A stretch of DNA of 64,000 nt from Aulostomus chinensis. Its lineage: Eukaryota; Chordata; Actinopteri; Syngnathiformes; Aulostomidae. Location of the stretch: assembly GCA_037954235.1 (NCBI GenBank), contig JBBMOA010000002.1, positions 6,941,551 to 7,005,550 of the forward strand, read 5' to 3'. Both the position numbers and the translations under genes were made by a program. Under the pieces are notes generated by a model that made no database searches, had not been told where the DNA came from, and worked only from the letters and a program-made list of their open reading frames with translations. Shown here piece by piece: positions 50,853-62,640 of this stretch. Within the stretch, counting starts at the first letter, position 1. Every line of letters begins with the position of its first letter.

Positions 50853-51600
50853 TCGCTGAGAAAACGCGATTTGTGACCTGTGATACAAAAATGCCATAAC
50901 TTTTGTTCAAAGTGAGTTTTCAGTCAAGTTTCAACCTGAAAGCATAGAAAGATGCATAAACTTGAAGTTACAGGTGGATTACAGTGAGTTTTCATTAAAA
51001 TACAGGAGTTCTGCACGAAGTGTTCATTTTGGCCTTCTCTCGCTGAGAAAACACTATTTGTGACCTGTGATACAAAAATGCCATAACTTTTCTTCAAAGG
51101 GAGTTTTCAGTCAAGTTTCAACCTGAAAGCATAGAAAGATGCATAAATTTGAAGTTACAGGTGGATTTTAGTGAGTTTTCATCAAAATACAGGAGTTCTG
51201 CATGAAGTGTTCATTTTGGCCTTCTCTCGCTGAGAAAACGCTATTTGTGACCTGTGATACAAAAATGCCATAACTTTTCTTCAAAGTGAGTTTTCAGTCA
51301 AGTTTCAACCTGAAAGCATAGAAAGATGCATAATCTTGAAGTTACAGCTTGATTTCAGTGAGTTTTCATCAAAATACAGGAGTTCTGCATGAAGTGTTCA
51401 TTTTGGACTTCTCTGGCCGAGAAAACGCGATTTGTGACCAGTGATACAATAATGCCATAACTTTTCTTCAAAGTGAGTTTTCAGTCAAGTTTCGACCTGA
51501 AAGCATAGAAAGATGCATAAACTTGAAGTTACAGGTGGATTTCAGTGAGTTTTCATCAAAATACAGGAGTTCTGCACGAAGTGTTCATTTTGGCCTTCTC

Positions 51601-51786
51601 TCGCTGAGAAAGACTATTTGTGACCTGTGATACAAAAATGCCATAACTTTTGTTCAAAGTGAGTTTTCAGTCAAGTTTCAACCTGAAAGCATAGAAAGAT
51701 GCATAAACTTGAAGTTACAGGTGGATTACAGTGAGTTTTCATTAAAATACAGGAGTTCTGCACGAAGTGTTCATTTTGGCCTTCTC
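51601..51786 (+). repeat. 186 bp monomer with gagaaagac deletion, copy 1
   Basis: gagaaaacactattt reads gagaaagactattt near 51606-51619, one base shorter. The same allele recurs at 55338 and 57205, in each case followed by a ggattacag/cattaaaatac monomer, so it is an inherited marker. Confidence 0.9.
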
Positions 51787-52534
51787 TCGCTGAGAAAACA
51801 CTATTTGTGACCTGTGATACAAAAATGCAATAACTTTTCTTCAAAGTGAGTTTTCAGTCAAGTTTCAACCTGAAAGCATAGAAAGATGCATAAATTTGAA
51901 GTTACAGGTGGATTTTAGTGAGTTTTCATCAAAATACAGGAGTTCTGCATGAAGTGTTCATTTTGGCCTTCTCTCGCTGAGAAAACGCTATTTGTGACCT
52001 GTGATACAAAAATGGCATAACTTTTCTTCAAAGTGAGTTTTCAGTCAAGTTTCAACCTGAAAGCATAGAAAGATGCATAAACTTGAAGTTACAGCTTGAT
52101 TTCAGTGAGTTTTCCTCGAAATACAGGAGTTCTGCATGAAGTGTTCATTTTGGCCTTCTCTCGCTGAGAAAACACTATTTGTGACCTGTGATACAAAAAT
52201 GCCATAACTTTTCTTCAAAGTGAGTTTTCAGTCAAGTTTCGACCTGAAAGCATAGAAAGATTTATAAACTTGAAGTTACAGCTTGATTTCAGTGAGTTTT
52301 CATCAAAATACAGGAGTTCTGCATGAAGTGTTCATTTTGGCCTTCTCTCGCTGAGAAAACGCTATTTGTGACCTGTGATACAAAAATGTCATAACTTTTG
52401 TTCAAAGTGAGTTTTCAGTCAAGTTTCAACCTGAAATCATAGAAAGATGCATGAACTTGAAGTTACAGGTGGATTTCAGTGAGTTTTCATCAAAATACAG
52501 GAGTTCTGCATGAAGTGTTAATTTTGGCCTTCTC

Positions 52535-52720
52535 TCGCTGAGAAAACGCGATTTGTGATCTGTGACACAAAAAGCCATAACTTTTCTTCAAAGTGAGTTT
52601 TCAGTCAAGTTTCAACCTGAAAGCATAGAAAGATGCATAAACTTGAAGTTACAGCTTTATTTCTTTGAGTTTTTCTCAAAATACAGCAGTTATGCATGCA
52701 ATGTTCATTTTGGCCTTCTC
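52535..52720 (+). repeat. 186 bp variant monomer, copy 9
   Basis: It has the class markers of 37584, with ttctttgag. The frame is at 52562-52744. It is the first member of the 7-monomer tandem pair. Confidence 0.9.
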
Positions 52721-53842
52721 TCGCTGAGAAAACGCTATTTGTGACCTGTGATACAAAAATGTCATAACTTTTGTTCAAAGTGAGTTTTCAGTCAAGTTTC
52801 AACCTGAAAGCATAGAAAGATGCATAAACTTGAAGTTACAGGTGGATTTTAGTGAGTTTTCATCAAAATACAGGAGTTCTGCACGAAGTGTTCATTTTGG
52901 CCTTCTCTCGCTGAGAAAACACTATTTGTGACCTGTGATACAAAAATGCCATAACTTTTGTTCAAAGTGAGTTTTCAGTCAAGTTTCAACCTGAAAGCAT
53001 AGAAAGATGCATAAACTTGAAGTTACAGGTGGATGACAGTGAGTTTTCATTAAAATACAGGAGTTCTGCACGAAGTGTTCATTTTGGCCTTCTCTCGCTG
53101 AGAAAACACTATTTGTGACCTGTGATACAAAAATGCCATAACTTTTCTTCAAAGTGAGTTTTCAGTCAAGTTTCAACCTGAAAGCATAGAAAGATGCATA
53201 AACTTGAAGTTACAGGTGGATTTCAGTGAGTTTTCATCAAAATACAGGAGTTCTGCATGAAGTGTTCATTTTGGCCTTCTCTCGCTGAGAAAACGCTATT
53301 TGTGACCTGTGATACAAAAATGGCATAACTTTTCTTCAAAGTGAGTTTTCAGTCAAGTTTCAACCTGAAAGCATAGAAAGATGCATAAACTTGAAGTTAC
53401 AGCTTGATTTCAGTGAGTTTTCCTCGAAATACAGGAGTTCTGCATGAAGTGTTCATTTTGGCCTTCTCTCGCTGAGAAAACACTATTTGTGACCTGTGAT
53501 ACAAAAATGCCATAACTTTTCTTCAAAGTGAGTTTTCAGTCAAGTTTCGACCTGAAAGCATAGAAAGATTTATAAACTTGAAGTTACAGCTTGATTTCAG
53601 TGAGTTTTCATCAAAATACAGGAGTTCTGCATGAAGTGTTCATTTTGGCCTTCTCTCGCTGAGAAAACGCTATTTGTGACCTGTGATACAAAAATGTCAT
53701 AACTTTTGTTCAAAGTGAGTTTTCAGTCAAGTTTCAACCTGAAATCATAGAAAGATGCATGAACTTGAAGTTACAGGTGGATTTCAGTGAGTTTTCATCA
53801 AAATACAGGAGTTCTGCATGAAGTGTTAATTTTGGCCTTCTC

Positions 53843-54028
53843 TCGCTGAGAAAACGCGATTTGTGATCTGTGACACAAAAAGCCATAACTTTTCTTCAAA
53901 GTGAGTTTTCAGTCAAGTTTCAACCTGAAAGCATAGAAAGATGCATAAACTTGAAGTTACAGCTTTATTTCTTTGAGTTTTTCTCAAAATACAGCAGTTA
54001 TGCATGCAATGTTCATTTTGGCCTTCTC
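53843..54028 (+). repeat. 186 bp variant monomer, copy 10
   Basis: It has the class markers of 37584, with ttctttgag. The frame is at 53870-54052. It is the second member of the 7-monomer tandem pair, 1308 bp after copy 9. Confidence 0.9.
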
Positions 54029-55897
54029 TCGCTGAGAAAACGCTATTTGTGACCTGTGATACAAAAATGTCATAACTTTTGTTCAAAGTGAGTTTTCAGT
54101 CAAGTTTCAACCTGAAAGCATAGAAAGATGCATAAACTTGAAGTTACAGGTGGATTTTAGTGAGTTTTCATCAAAATACAGGAGTTCTGCACGAAGTGTT
54201 CATTTTGGCCTTCTCTCGCTGAGAAAACACTATTTGTGACCTGTGATACAAAAATGCCATAACTTTTGTTCAAAGTGAGTTTTCAGTCAAGTTTCAACCT
54301 GAAAGCATAGAAAGATGCATAAACTTGAAGTTACAGGTGGATGACAGTGAGTTTTCATTAAAATACAGGAGTTCTGCACGAAGTGTTCATTTTGGCCTTC
54401 TCTCGCTGAGAAAACACTATTTGTGACCTGTGATACAAAAATGCCATAACTTTTCTTCAAAGTGAGTTTTCAGTCAAGTTTCAACCTGAAAGCATAGAAA
54501 GATGCATAAACTTGAAGTTACAGGTGGATTTCAGTGAGTTTTCATCAAAATACAGGAGTTCTGCATGAAGTGTTCATTTTGGCCTTCTCTCGCTGAGAAA
54601 ACGCTATTTGTGACCTGTGATACAAAAATGTCATAACTTTTCTTCAAAGTGAGTTTTCAGTCAAGTTTCAACCTGAAAGCATAGAAAGATGCATAAATTT
54701 GAAGATACAGGTGGATTTTAGTGAGTTTTCATCAAAATACAGGAGTTCTGCATGAAGTGTTCATTTTGGCCTTCTCTCGCTGAGAAAACGCTATTTGTGA
54801 CCTGTGATACAAAAATGCCATAACTTTTCTTCAAAGTGAGTTTTCAGTCAAGTTTCAACCTGAAAGCATAGAAAGATGCATAAACTTGAAGTTACAGCTT
54901 GATTACAGTGAGTTTTCCTCAAAATACAGGAGTTATGCATGAAGTGTTCATTTTGGCCTTCTTTCGCTGAGAAAACGCTATTTGTGACCTGTGACACAAA
55001 AAAGCCATAACTTTTCTTCAAAGTGAGTTTTCAGTCAAGTTTCAACCTGAAAGCATAGAAAGATGCAAAAACTTGAAGTTACAGGTGGATTACAGTGAGT
55101 TTTCATCAAAATACAGGAGTTCTGCATGAAGTGTTCATTTTGGCCTTCTCTCGCTGAGAAAACGCTATTTGTGACCTGTGATACAAAAATGTCATAACTT
55201 TTGTTCAAAGTGAGTTTTCAGTCAAGTTTCAACCTGAAAGCATAGAAAGATGCATAAACTTGAAGTTACAGCTTGATTTCAGTGAGTTTTCATCAAAATA
55301 AAGGAGTTCTGCACGAAGTGTTCATTTTGGCCTTCTCTCGCTGAGAAAGACTATTTGTGACCTGTGATACAAAAATGCCATAACTTTTGTTCAAAGTGAG
55401 TTTTCAGTCAAGTTTCAACCTGAAAGCATAGAAAGATGCATAAACTTGAAGTTACAGGTGGATTACAGTGAGTTTTCATTAAAATACAGGAGATCTGCAC
55501 GAAGTGTTCATTTTGGCCTTCTCTCGCTGAGAAAACACTATTTGTGACCTGTGATACAAAAATGCCATAACTTTTCTTCAAAGTGAGTTTTCAGTCAAGT
55601 TTCAACCTGAAAGCATAGAAAGATGCATAAATTTGAAGTTACAGGTGGATTTTAGTGAGTTTTCATCAAAATACAGGAGTTCTGCATGAAGTGTTTTTTT
55701 TGGCCTTCTCTTGCTGAGAAAACGCTATTTGTGACCTGTGATACAAAAATGCCATAACTTTTCTTCAAAGTGAGTTTTCAGTCAAGTTTCAACCTGAAAG
55801 CATAGAAAGATGCATAAACTTGAAGTTACAGCTTGATTTCAGTGAGTTTTCCTCGAAATACAGGAGTTCTGCATGAAGTGTTCATTTTGGCCTTCTC

Positions 55898-56083
55898 TCG
55901 CTGAGAAAACACTATTTGTGACCTGTGATACAAAAATGCCATAACTTTTCTTAAAGTGAGTTTTCAGTCAAGTTTCGACCTGAAAGCATAGAAAGATTTA
56001 TAAACTTGAAGTTACAGCTTGATTTCAGTGAGTTTTCATCAAAATACAGGAGTTCTGCATGAAGTGTTCATTTTGGCCTTCTC
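55898..56083 (+). repeat. 186 bp monomer with cttaaag deletion
   Basis: cttttcttcaaagtg reads cttttcttaaagtg near 55946-55959, one base shorter. It is a private allele; no second copy was seen. Confidence 0.85.
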
Positions 56084-56270
56084 TCGCTGAGAAAACGCTA
56101 TTTGTGACCTGTGATACAAAAATGTCATAACTTTTGTTCAAAGTGAGTTTTCAGTCAAGTTTCAACCTGAAATCATAGAAAGATGCATGAACTTGAAGTT
56201 ACAGGTGGATTTCAGTGAGTTTTCATCAAAATACAGGAGTTCTGCATGAAGTGTTAATTTTGGCCTTCTC

Positions 56271-56456
56271 TCGCTGAGAAAACGCGATTTGTGATCTTTG
56301 ACACAAAAAGCCATAACTTTTCTTCAAAGTGAGTTTTCAGTCAAGTTTCAACCTGAAAGCATAGAAAGATGCATAAACTTGAAGTTACAGCTTTATTTCT
56401 TTGAGTTTTTCTCAAAATACAGCAGTTATGCATGCAATGTTCATTTTGGCCTTCTC
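56271..56456 (+). repeat. 186 bp variant monomer, copy 11
   Basis: It has the class markers of 37584, with the private change gatctttgacac at its start (gatctgtgacac elsewhere). An open frame is at 56298-56480. Because of the change the opening triplet is TTG rather than GTG, which further argues against a conserved coding role. Confidence 0.9.
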
Positions 56457-57951
56457 TCGCTGAGAAAACGCTATTTGTGACCTGTGATACAAAAATGCCA
56501 TAACTTTTCTTCAAAGTGAGTTTTCAGTCAAGTTTCAACCTGAAAGCATAGAAAGATGCATAAATTTGAAGTTACAGGTGGATTTTAGTGAGTTTTCATC
56601 AAAATACAGGAGTTCTGCATGAAGTGTTCATTTTGGCCTTCTCTCGCTGAGAAAACACTATTTGTGACCTGTGATACAAAAATGCCATAACTTTTCTTCA
56701 AAGTGAGTTTTCAGTCAAGTTTCGACCTGAAAGCATAGAAAGATTTATAAACTTGAAGTTACAGCTTGATTTCAGTGAGTTTTCATCAAAATACAGGAGT
56801 TCTGCATGAAGTGTTCATTTTGGCCTTCTCTCGCTGAGAAAACACTATTTGTGACCTGTGATACAAAAATGCCATAACTTTTCTTCAAAGTGAGTTTTCA
56901 GTCAAGTTTCGACCTGAAAGCATAGAAAGATGCATAAACTTGAAGTTACAGGTGGATTTCAGTGAGTTTTCATCAAAATACAGGAGTTCTGCATGAAGTG
57001 TTCATTTTGGCCTTCTCTCGCTGAGAAAACGCTATTTGTGACCTGTGATACAAAAATGTCATAACTTTTGTTCAAAGTGAGTTTTCAGTCAAGTTTCAAC
57101 CTGAAAGCATAGAAAGATGCATAAACTTGAAGTTACAGCTTGATTTCAGTGAGTTTTCATCAAAATACAGGAGTTCTGCACGAAGTGTTCATTTTGGCCT
57201 TCTCTCGCTGAGAAAGACTATTTGTGACCTGTGATACAAAAATGCCATAACTTTTGTTCAAAGTGAGTTTTCAGTCAAGTTTCAACCTGAAAGCATAGAA
57301 AGATGCATAAACTTGAAGTTACAGGTGGATTACAGTGAGTTTTCATTAAAATACAGGAGTTCTGCACGAAGTGTTCATTTTGGCCTTCTCTCGCTGAGAA
57401 AACACTATTTGTGACCTGTGATACCAAAATGCCATAACTTTTCTTCAAAGTGAGTTTTCAGTCAAGTTTCAACCTGAAAGCATAGAAAGATGCATAAATT
57501 TGAAGTTACAGGTGGATTTTAGTGAGTTTTCATCAAAATACAGGAGTTCTGCATGAAGTGTTCATTTTGGCCTTCTCTCGCTGAGAAAACGCTATTTGTG
57601 ACCTGTGATACAAAAATGCCATAACTTTTCTTCAAAGTGAGTTTTCAGTCAAGTTTCAACCTGAAAGCATAGAAAGATGCATAAACTTGAAGTTACAGCT
57701 TGATTTCAGTGAGTTTTCCTCGAAATACAGGAGTTATGCATGAAGTGTTCATTTTGGCCTTCTCTCGCTGAGAAAACGCTATTTGTGACCTGTGATACAA
57801 AAATGTCATAACTTTTGTTCAAAGTGAGTTTTCAGTCAAGTTTCAACCTGAAATCATAGAAAGATGCATGAACTTGAAGTTACAGGTGGATTTCAGTGAG
57901 TTTTCATCAAAATACAGGAGTTCTGCATGAAGTGTTAATTTTGGCCTTCTC

Positions 57952-58137
57952 TCGCTGAGAAAACCCGATTTGTGATCTGTGACACAAAAAGCCATAACTT
58001 TTCTTCAAAGTGAGTTTTCAGTCAAGTTTCAACCTGAAAGCATAGAAAGATGCATAAACTTGAAGTTACAGCTTTATTTCTTTGAGTTTTTCTCAAAATA
58101 CAGCAGTTATGCATGCAATGTTCATTTTGGCCTTCTC
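57952..58137 (+). repeat. 186 bp variant monomer, copy 12
   Basis: It has the class markers of 37584, with private gaaaacccgattt at its left end. The frame is at 57979-58161. It lies 1681 bp after copy 11 (9 monomers minus 2). Confidence 0.9.
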
Positions 58138-58959
58138 TCGCTGAGAAAACGCTATTTGTGACCTGTGATACAAAAATGTCATAACTTTTGTTCAAAGTGA
58201 GTTTTCAGTCAAGTTTCAACCTGAAAGCATAGAAAGATGCATAAACTTGAAGTTACAGGTGGATTTTAGTGAGTTTTCATCAAAATACAGGAGTTCTGCA
58301 CGAAGTGTTCATTTTGGCCTTCTCTCGCTGAGAAAACACTATTTGTGACCTGTGATACAAAAATGCCATAACTTTTGTTCAAAGTGAGTTTTCAGTCAAG
58401 TTTCAACCTGAAAGCATAGAAAGATGCATAAACTTGAAGTTACAGGTGGATTACAGTGAGTTTTCATTAAAATACAGGAGTTCTGCACGAAGTGTTCATT
58501 TTGGCCTTCTCTCGCTCAGAAAACACTATTTGTGACCTGTGATACAAAAATGCCATAACTTTTCTTCAAAGTGAGTTTTCAGTCAAGTTTCAACCTGAAA
58601 CCATAGAAAGATGCATACATTTGAAGTTACAGGTGGATTTTAGTGAGTTTTCATCAAAATACAGGAGTTCTGCATGAAGTGTTCATTTTGGCCTTCTCTC
58701 GCTGAGAAAACGCTATTTGTGACCTGTGATACAAAAATGCCATAACTTTTCTTCAAAGTGAGTTTTCAGTCAAGTTTCAACCTGAAAGCATAGAAAAATG
58801 CATAATCTTGAAGTTACAGCTTGATTTCAGTGAGTTTTCATCAAAATACAGGAGTTCTGCATGAAGTGTTCATTTTGGACTTCTCTGGCCGAGAAAGCGC
58901 AATTTGTGACCAGTGATACAAAAATGCCATAACTTTTCTTCAAAGTGAGTTTTCAGTCA

Positions 58960-60460
58960 AGTTTTGACCTGAAAGCATAGAAAGATGCGTAAACTTGAAG
59001 TTAAAGGTGGATTTCAGTGAGTTTTCATCAAAATACAGGAGTTCTGCATGAAGTGTTCATTTTGGCCTTCTCTCGCTGAGAAAACGCTATTTGTGACCTG
59101 TGATACAAAAATTTCATAACTTTTGTTCAAAGTGAGTTTTCAGTCAAGTTTCAACTTGAAAGCATAGAAAGATGCATAAACTTGAAGTTACAGGTGGATT
59201 TTAGTGAGTTTTCATCAAAATACAGGAGTTCTGCATGAAGTGTTCATTTTGGCCTTCTCTCGCTGAGAAAAAGCTATTTGTGACCTGTGACACAAAACAG
59301 CCATTACTGTTGTTCAAAGTGAGTTTTCAGTCAAGTTTCAACCTGAAAGCATAGAAAGATGCATCAACTTGAAGTTACAGGTAGATTTCAGTGAGTTTTC
59401 ATCAAAATACAGGAGTTCTGCATGAAGTGTTCATTTTGGCCTTCTCTCGCTGAGAAAACGCTATTTGTGACCTGTGATACAAAAATGTCATAACTTTTCT
59501 TCAAACTGAGTTTTCAGTCAAGTTTCAACCTGAAAGCATAGAAAGATGCATAAACTTGAAGTTCCAGGTCGATTTTAGTGAGTTTTCATCAAAATACAGG
59601 AGTTCTGCATGAAGTGTTCATTTTGGCCTTCTCTCGCTGAGAAAACACTATTTGTGACCTGTGACACAAAACAGCCATTACTGTTGTTCAAAGTGAGTTT
59701 TCAGTCAAGTTTTGACCTGAAAGCATAGAAAGATGCGTAAACTTGAAGTTACAGGTGGATTTCAGTGAGTTTTCATCAAAATACAGGAGTTCTGCATGAA
59801 GTGTTCATTTTGGCCTTCTCTCGCTGAGAAAACGCTATTTGTGACCTGTGATACAAAAATTTCATAACTTTTGTTCAAAGTGAGTTTTCAGTCAAGTTTC
59901 AACTTGAAAGCATAGAAAGATGCATAAACTTGAAGTTACAGGTGGATTTTAGTGAGTTTTCATCAAAATACAGGAGTTCTGCATGAAGTGTTCATTTTGG
60001 CCTTCTCTCGCTGAGAAAAAGCTATTTGTGACCTGTGACACAAAACAGCCATTACTGTTGTTCAAAGTGAGTTTTCAGTCAAGTTTCAACCTGAAAGCAT
60101 AGAAAGATGCATCAACTTGAAGTTACAGGTAGATTTCAGTGAGTTTTCATCAAAATACAGGAGTTCTGCATGAAGTGTTCATTTTGGCCTTCTCTCGCTG
60201 AGAAAACGCTATTTGTGACCTGTGATACAAAAATGTCATAACTTTTCTTCAAACTGAGTTTTCAGTCAAGTTTCAACCTGAAAGCATAGAAAGATGCATA
60301 AACTTGAAGTTCCAGGTCGATTTTAGTGAGTTTTCATCAAAATACAGGAGTTCTGCATGAAGTGTTCATTTTGGCCTTCTCTCGCTGAGAAAACACTATT
60401 TGTGACCTGTGACACAAAACAGCCATTACTGTTGTTCAAAGTGAGTTTTCAGTCAAGTTT
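58960..60460 (+). repeat. Tandem 4-monomer duplication (748 bp)
   Basis: atttcataac lies at 59111 and 59859, and the gaaaaagctattt, gcgtaaac, aaactgagtttt and gttccaggtcg alleles repeat with the same 748 bp step (4 x 187). The junction lies near 59700, in a monomer whose front is of the cattactgttg type and whose back is of the ttttgacctg/gcgtaaac type. Confidence 0.9.
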
Positions 60461-60849
60461 CAACCTGAAAGCATAGAAAGATGCATCAACTTGAAGTTAC
60501 AGGTAGATTTCAGTGAGTTTTCATCAAAATACAGGAGTTCTGCACGAAGTGTTCATTTTGGCCTTCTCTCGCTGAGAAAACACTATTTGTGACCTATGAT
60601 ACAAAAATGCCATAACCTTTTTTCAAAGTGAGTTTTCAGTCAAGTTTCAACCTGAAAGCATAGAAAGATGCATAATCTTGAAGTTACAGCTTGATTTCAG
60701 TGAGTTTTCATCAAAATACAGGAGTTCTACATGAAGTGTTCATTTTGGTCTTCTCTCGCTGAGAAAACACTATTTGTGACCTGTGATACAAAAATGCCAT
60801 AACTTTTCTTCAAAGTGAGTTTTCAGTCAAGTTTCAACCTGAAACCATA

Positions 60850-62640
60850 GAAAGATGCATAAACTTGAAGTTACAGCTTGATTTCAGTGAGTTTTCATCA
60901 AAATACAGGAGTTCTGCATGAAGTGTTCATTTTGGCCTTCTCTCGCTGAGAAAACACTATTTGTGACCTGTGATACAAAAATGCCATAACTTTTGTTCAA
61001 AGTCAGTTTTCAGTCAAGTTTCGACCTGAAAGCATAGAAAGATTTATAAACTTGAAGTTACAACTTGATTTCAGTGAGTTTTCTTCAAAATACAGGAGTT
61101 CTGCATGAAGTGTTCATTTTGGACTTCTCTGGCCGAGAAAACGAGATTTGTGACCAGTGATACAAAAATGCCATAACTTTTCTTCAAAGTGAGTTTTCAG
61201 TCAAGTTTCGACCTGAAAGCATAGAAAGATGCATAAACTTGAAGTTACAGGTGGATTTCAGTAGGTTTTCATCAAAATACAGGAGTTCTGCATGAAGTGT
61301 TCATTTTGGCCTTCTCTCGCTGAGAAAACGCTATTTGTGACCTGTGACACAAAAATGTCATAACTTTTTTTCAAAGTGAGTTTTCAGTCAAGTTTCAACC
61401 TGAAAGCATAGAAAGATGCATAAACTTGAAGTTACAGGTGGATTTTAGTGAGTTTTCATCAAAATACAGGAGTTCTGCATGAAGTGTTCATTTTGGCCTT
61501 CTCTCGCTGAGAAAACGCTATTTGTGACCTGTGACACAAAACAGCCATAACTTTTGTTCAAAGTGAGTTTTCAGTCAAGTTTCAACCTGAAAGCATAGAA
61601 AGATGCATAAACTTGAAGATACAGCTTGATTTCAGTGAGTTTTCATTAAAATACAGGAGTTCTGCACGAAGTGTTCATTTTGGCCTTCTCTCGCTGAGAA
61701 AACACTATTTGTGACCTGTGATACAAAAATGCCATAACTTTTCTTCAAAGTGAGTTTTCAGTCAAGTTTCAACCTGAATGAATAGAAAGATGCATAAACT
61801 TGAAGTTACAGGTGGATTTTAGTGAGTTTTCATCAAAATACAGGAGTTCTGCATGAAGTGTTCATTTTGGCCTTCTCTCGCTTAGAAAACGCTATTTGTG
61901 ACCTGTGATACAAAAATGCCATAACTTTTCTTCAAAGTGAGTTTTCAGTCAAGTTTCAACCTGAAAGCATAGAAAGATGCATAAACTTGAAGTTACAGCT
62001 TGATTTCAGTGAGTTTTCCTCGAAGTACAGGAGTTATGCATGAAGTGTTCATTTTGGCCTTCTCTCGCTGAGAAAACACTATTTGTGACCTGTGATACAA
62101 AAATGCCATAACTTTTCTTCAAAGTGAGTTTTCAGTCAAGTTTCGACCTGAAAGCATAGAAAGATTTATAAACTTGAAGTTACAGCTTGATTTCAGTGAG
62201 TTTTCATCAAAATACAGGAGTTCTGCATGAAGTGTTCATTTTGGCCTTCTCTCGCTGAGAAAACGCTATTTGTGACCTGTGATACAAAAATGTCATAACT
62301 TTTCTTCAAAGTGAGTTTTCAGTCAAGTTTCAACCTGAAATCATAGAAAGATGCATGAACTTGAAGTTACAGGTGGATTTCAGTGAGTTTTCATCAAAAT
62401 ACAGGAGTTCTGCATGAAGTGTTAATTGTGGCCTTCTCTCGCTGAGAAAACGCGATTTGTGATCTGTGACACAAAAAGCCATAACTTTTCTTCAAAGTGA
62501 GTTTTCAGTCAAGTTTCAACCTGAAAGCATAGAAAGATGCATAAACTTGAAGTTACAGCTTTATTTCTTTGAGTTTTTCTCAAAATACAGCAGTTATGCA
62601 TGCAATGTTCATTTTGGCCTTCTCTCGCTGAGAAAACGCT
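60850..62640 (+). repeat. About 9.5-monomer block repeated from 17752 bp upstream, right copy
   Basis: This is the partner of 43100-44890, with the same ordered set of rare alleles. It has picked up private changes such as acaacttgatt near 61060, gaaaacgagattt near 61138, cagtaggttttc near 61259 and gaatgaatag near 61777. It is not adjacent to its partner, so it was created by a large tandem duplication later rearranged, or by out-of-register exchange. Confidence 0.85.
62439..62624 (+). repeat. 186 bp variant monomer, copy 13 (last)
   Basis: It has the class markers of 37584, with ttctttgag. The frame is at 62466-62648. It lies 4487 bp after copy 12 (24 monomers minus 1), the largest gap in the series. 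It is followed by a cattactgttg monomer with tttataaact, unlike any other copy, which suggests an exchange junction just to its right. Confidence 0.9.

Larger units (their letters stand above)
46750..51600 (+). repeat. 14-monomer higher-order repeat (2616 bp), two copies
   Basis: Rare alleles recur 2616 bp apart, which is 14 x 187 minus two single-base deletions: gcaagcatag at 47201 and 49817, tttgacgtta at 47411 and 50027, atcaaaaaac at 48005 and 50621, the 186 bp monomers at 48051 and 50667, aagggagttt at 48481 and 51097, and ctctggccga at 48795 and 51411. The match begins near 46750 and 49410 and ends near 48985 and 51600, where the right copy carries gagaaagac. Confidence 0.9.
52000..54620 (+). 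repeat. Tandem 7-monomer higher-order repeat (1308 bp), two copies
   Basis: aatggcataa lies at 52011 and 53319, the 186 bp monomers at 52535 and 53843, and the ggtggatgacag allele near 53028 and 54336, all 1308 bp apart (7 x 187 minus 1). The seven monomer types follow in the same order in both copies. The match ends near 54630, where aatgtcataacttttc replaces aatggcataac. I found very few differences between the copies, so this is probably one of the youngest events in the window. Confidence 0.92.
55338..57390 (+). repeat. 10-monomer step (1867 bp) carrying the gagaaagac marker twice
   Basis: The 186 bp monomers with gagaaagac at 55338-55523 and 57205-57390 are 1867 bp apart, which is 10 x 187 minus three known one-base deletions (55338 monomer, 55898 monomer, 56271 monomer). 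They are followed by the same series: ggattacag with cattaaaatac, then a taaatttg monomer, then a cctcgaaatac monomer. The first copy has a private aggagatctgc near 55489 and gtgttttttttgg near 55693. Confidence 0.75.

Noticed and set aside
50650..50910. 86-codon open frame on the complementary strand
   Set aside because: It lies antisense across one 186 bp monomer and its flanks, is unique to this copy because of private base changes, and has no gene-like features.
52000..54620. Assembly duplication as the explanation for the near-identical 7-monomer pair
   Set aside because: It cannot be excluded from sequence alone, but the two copies adjoin different monomers on the right and similar tandem steps of other sizes carry private differences, so a real duplication is the simpler reading.
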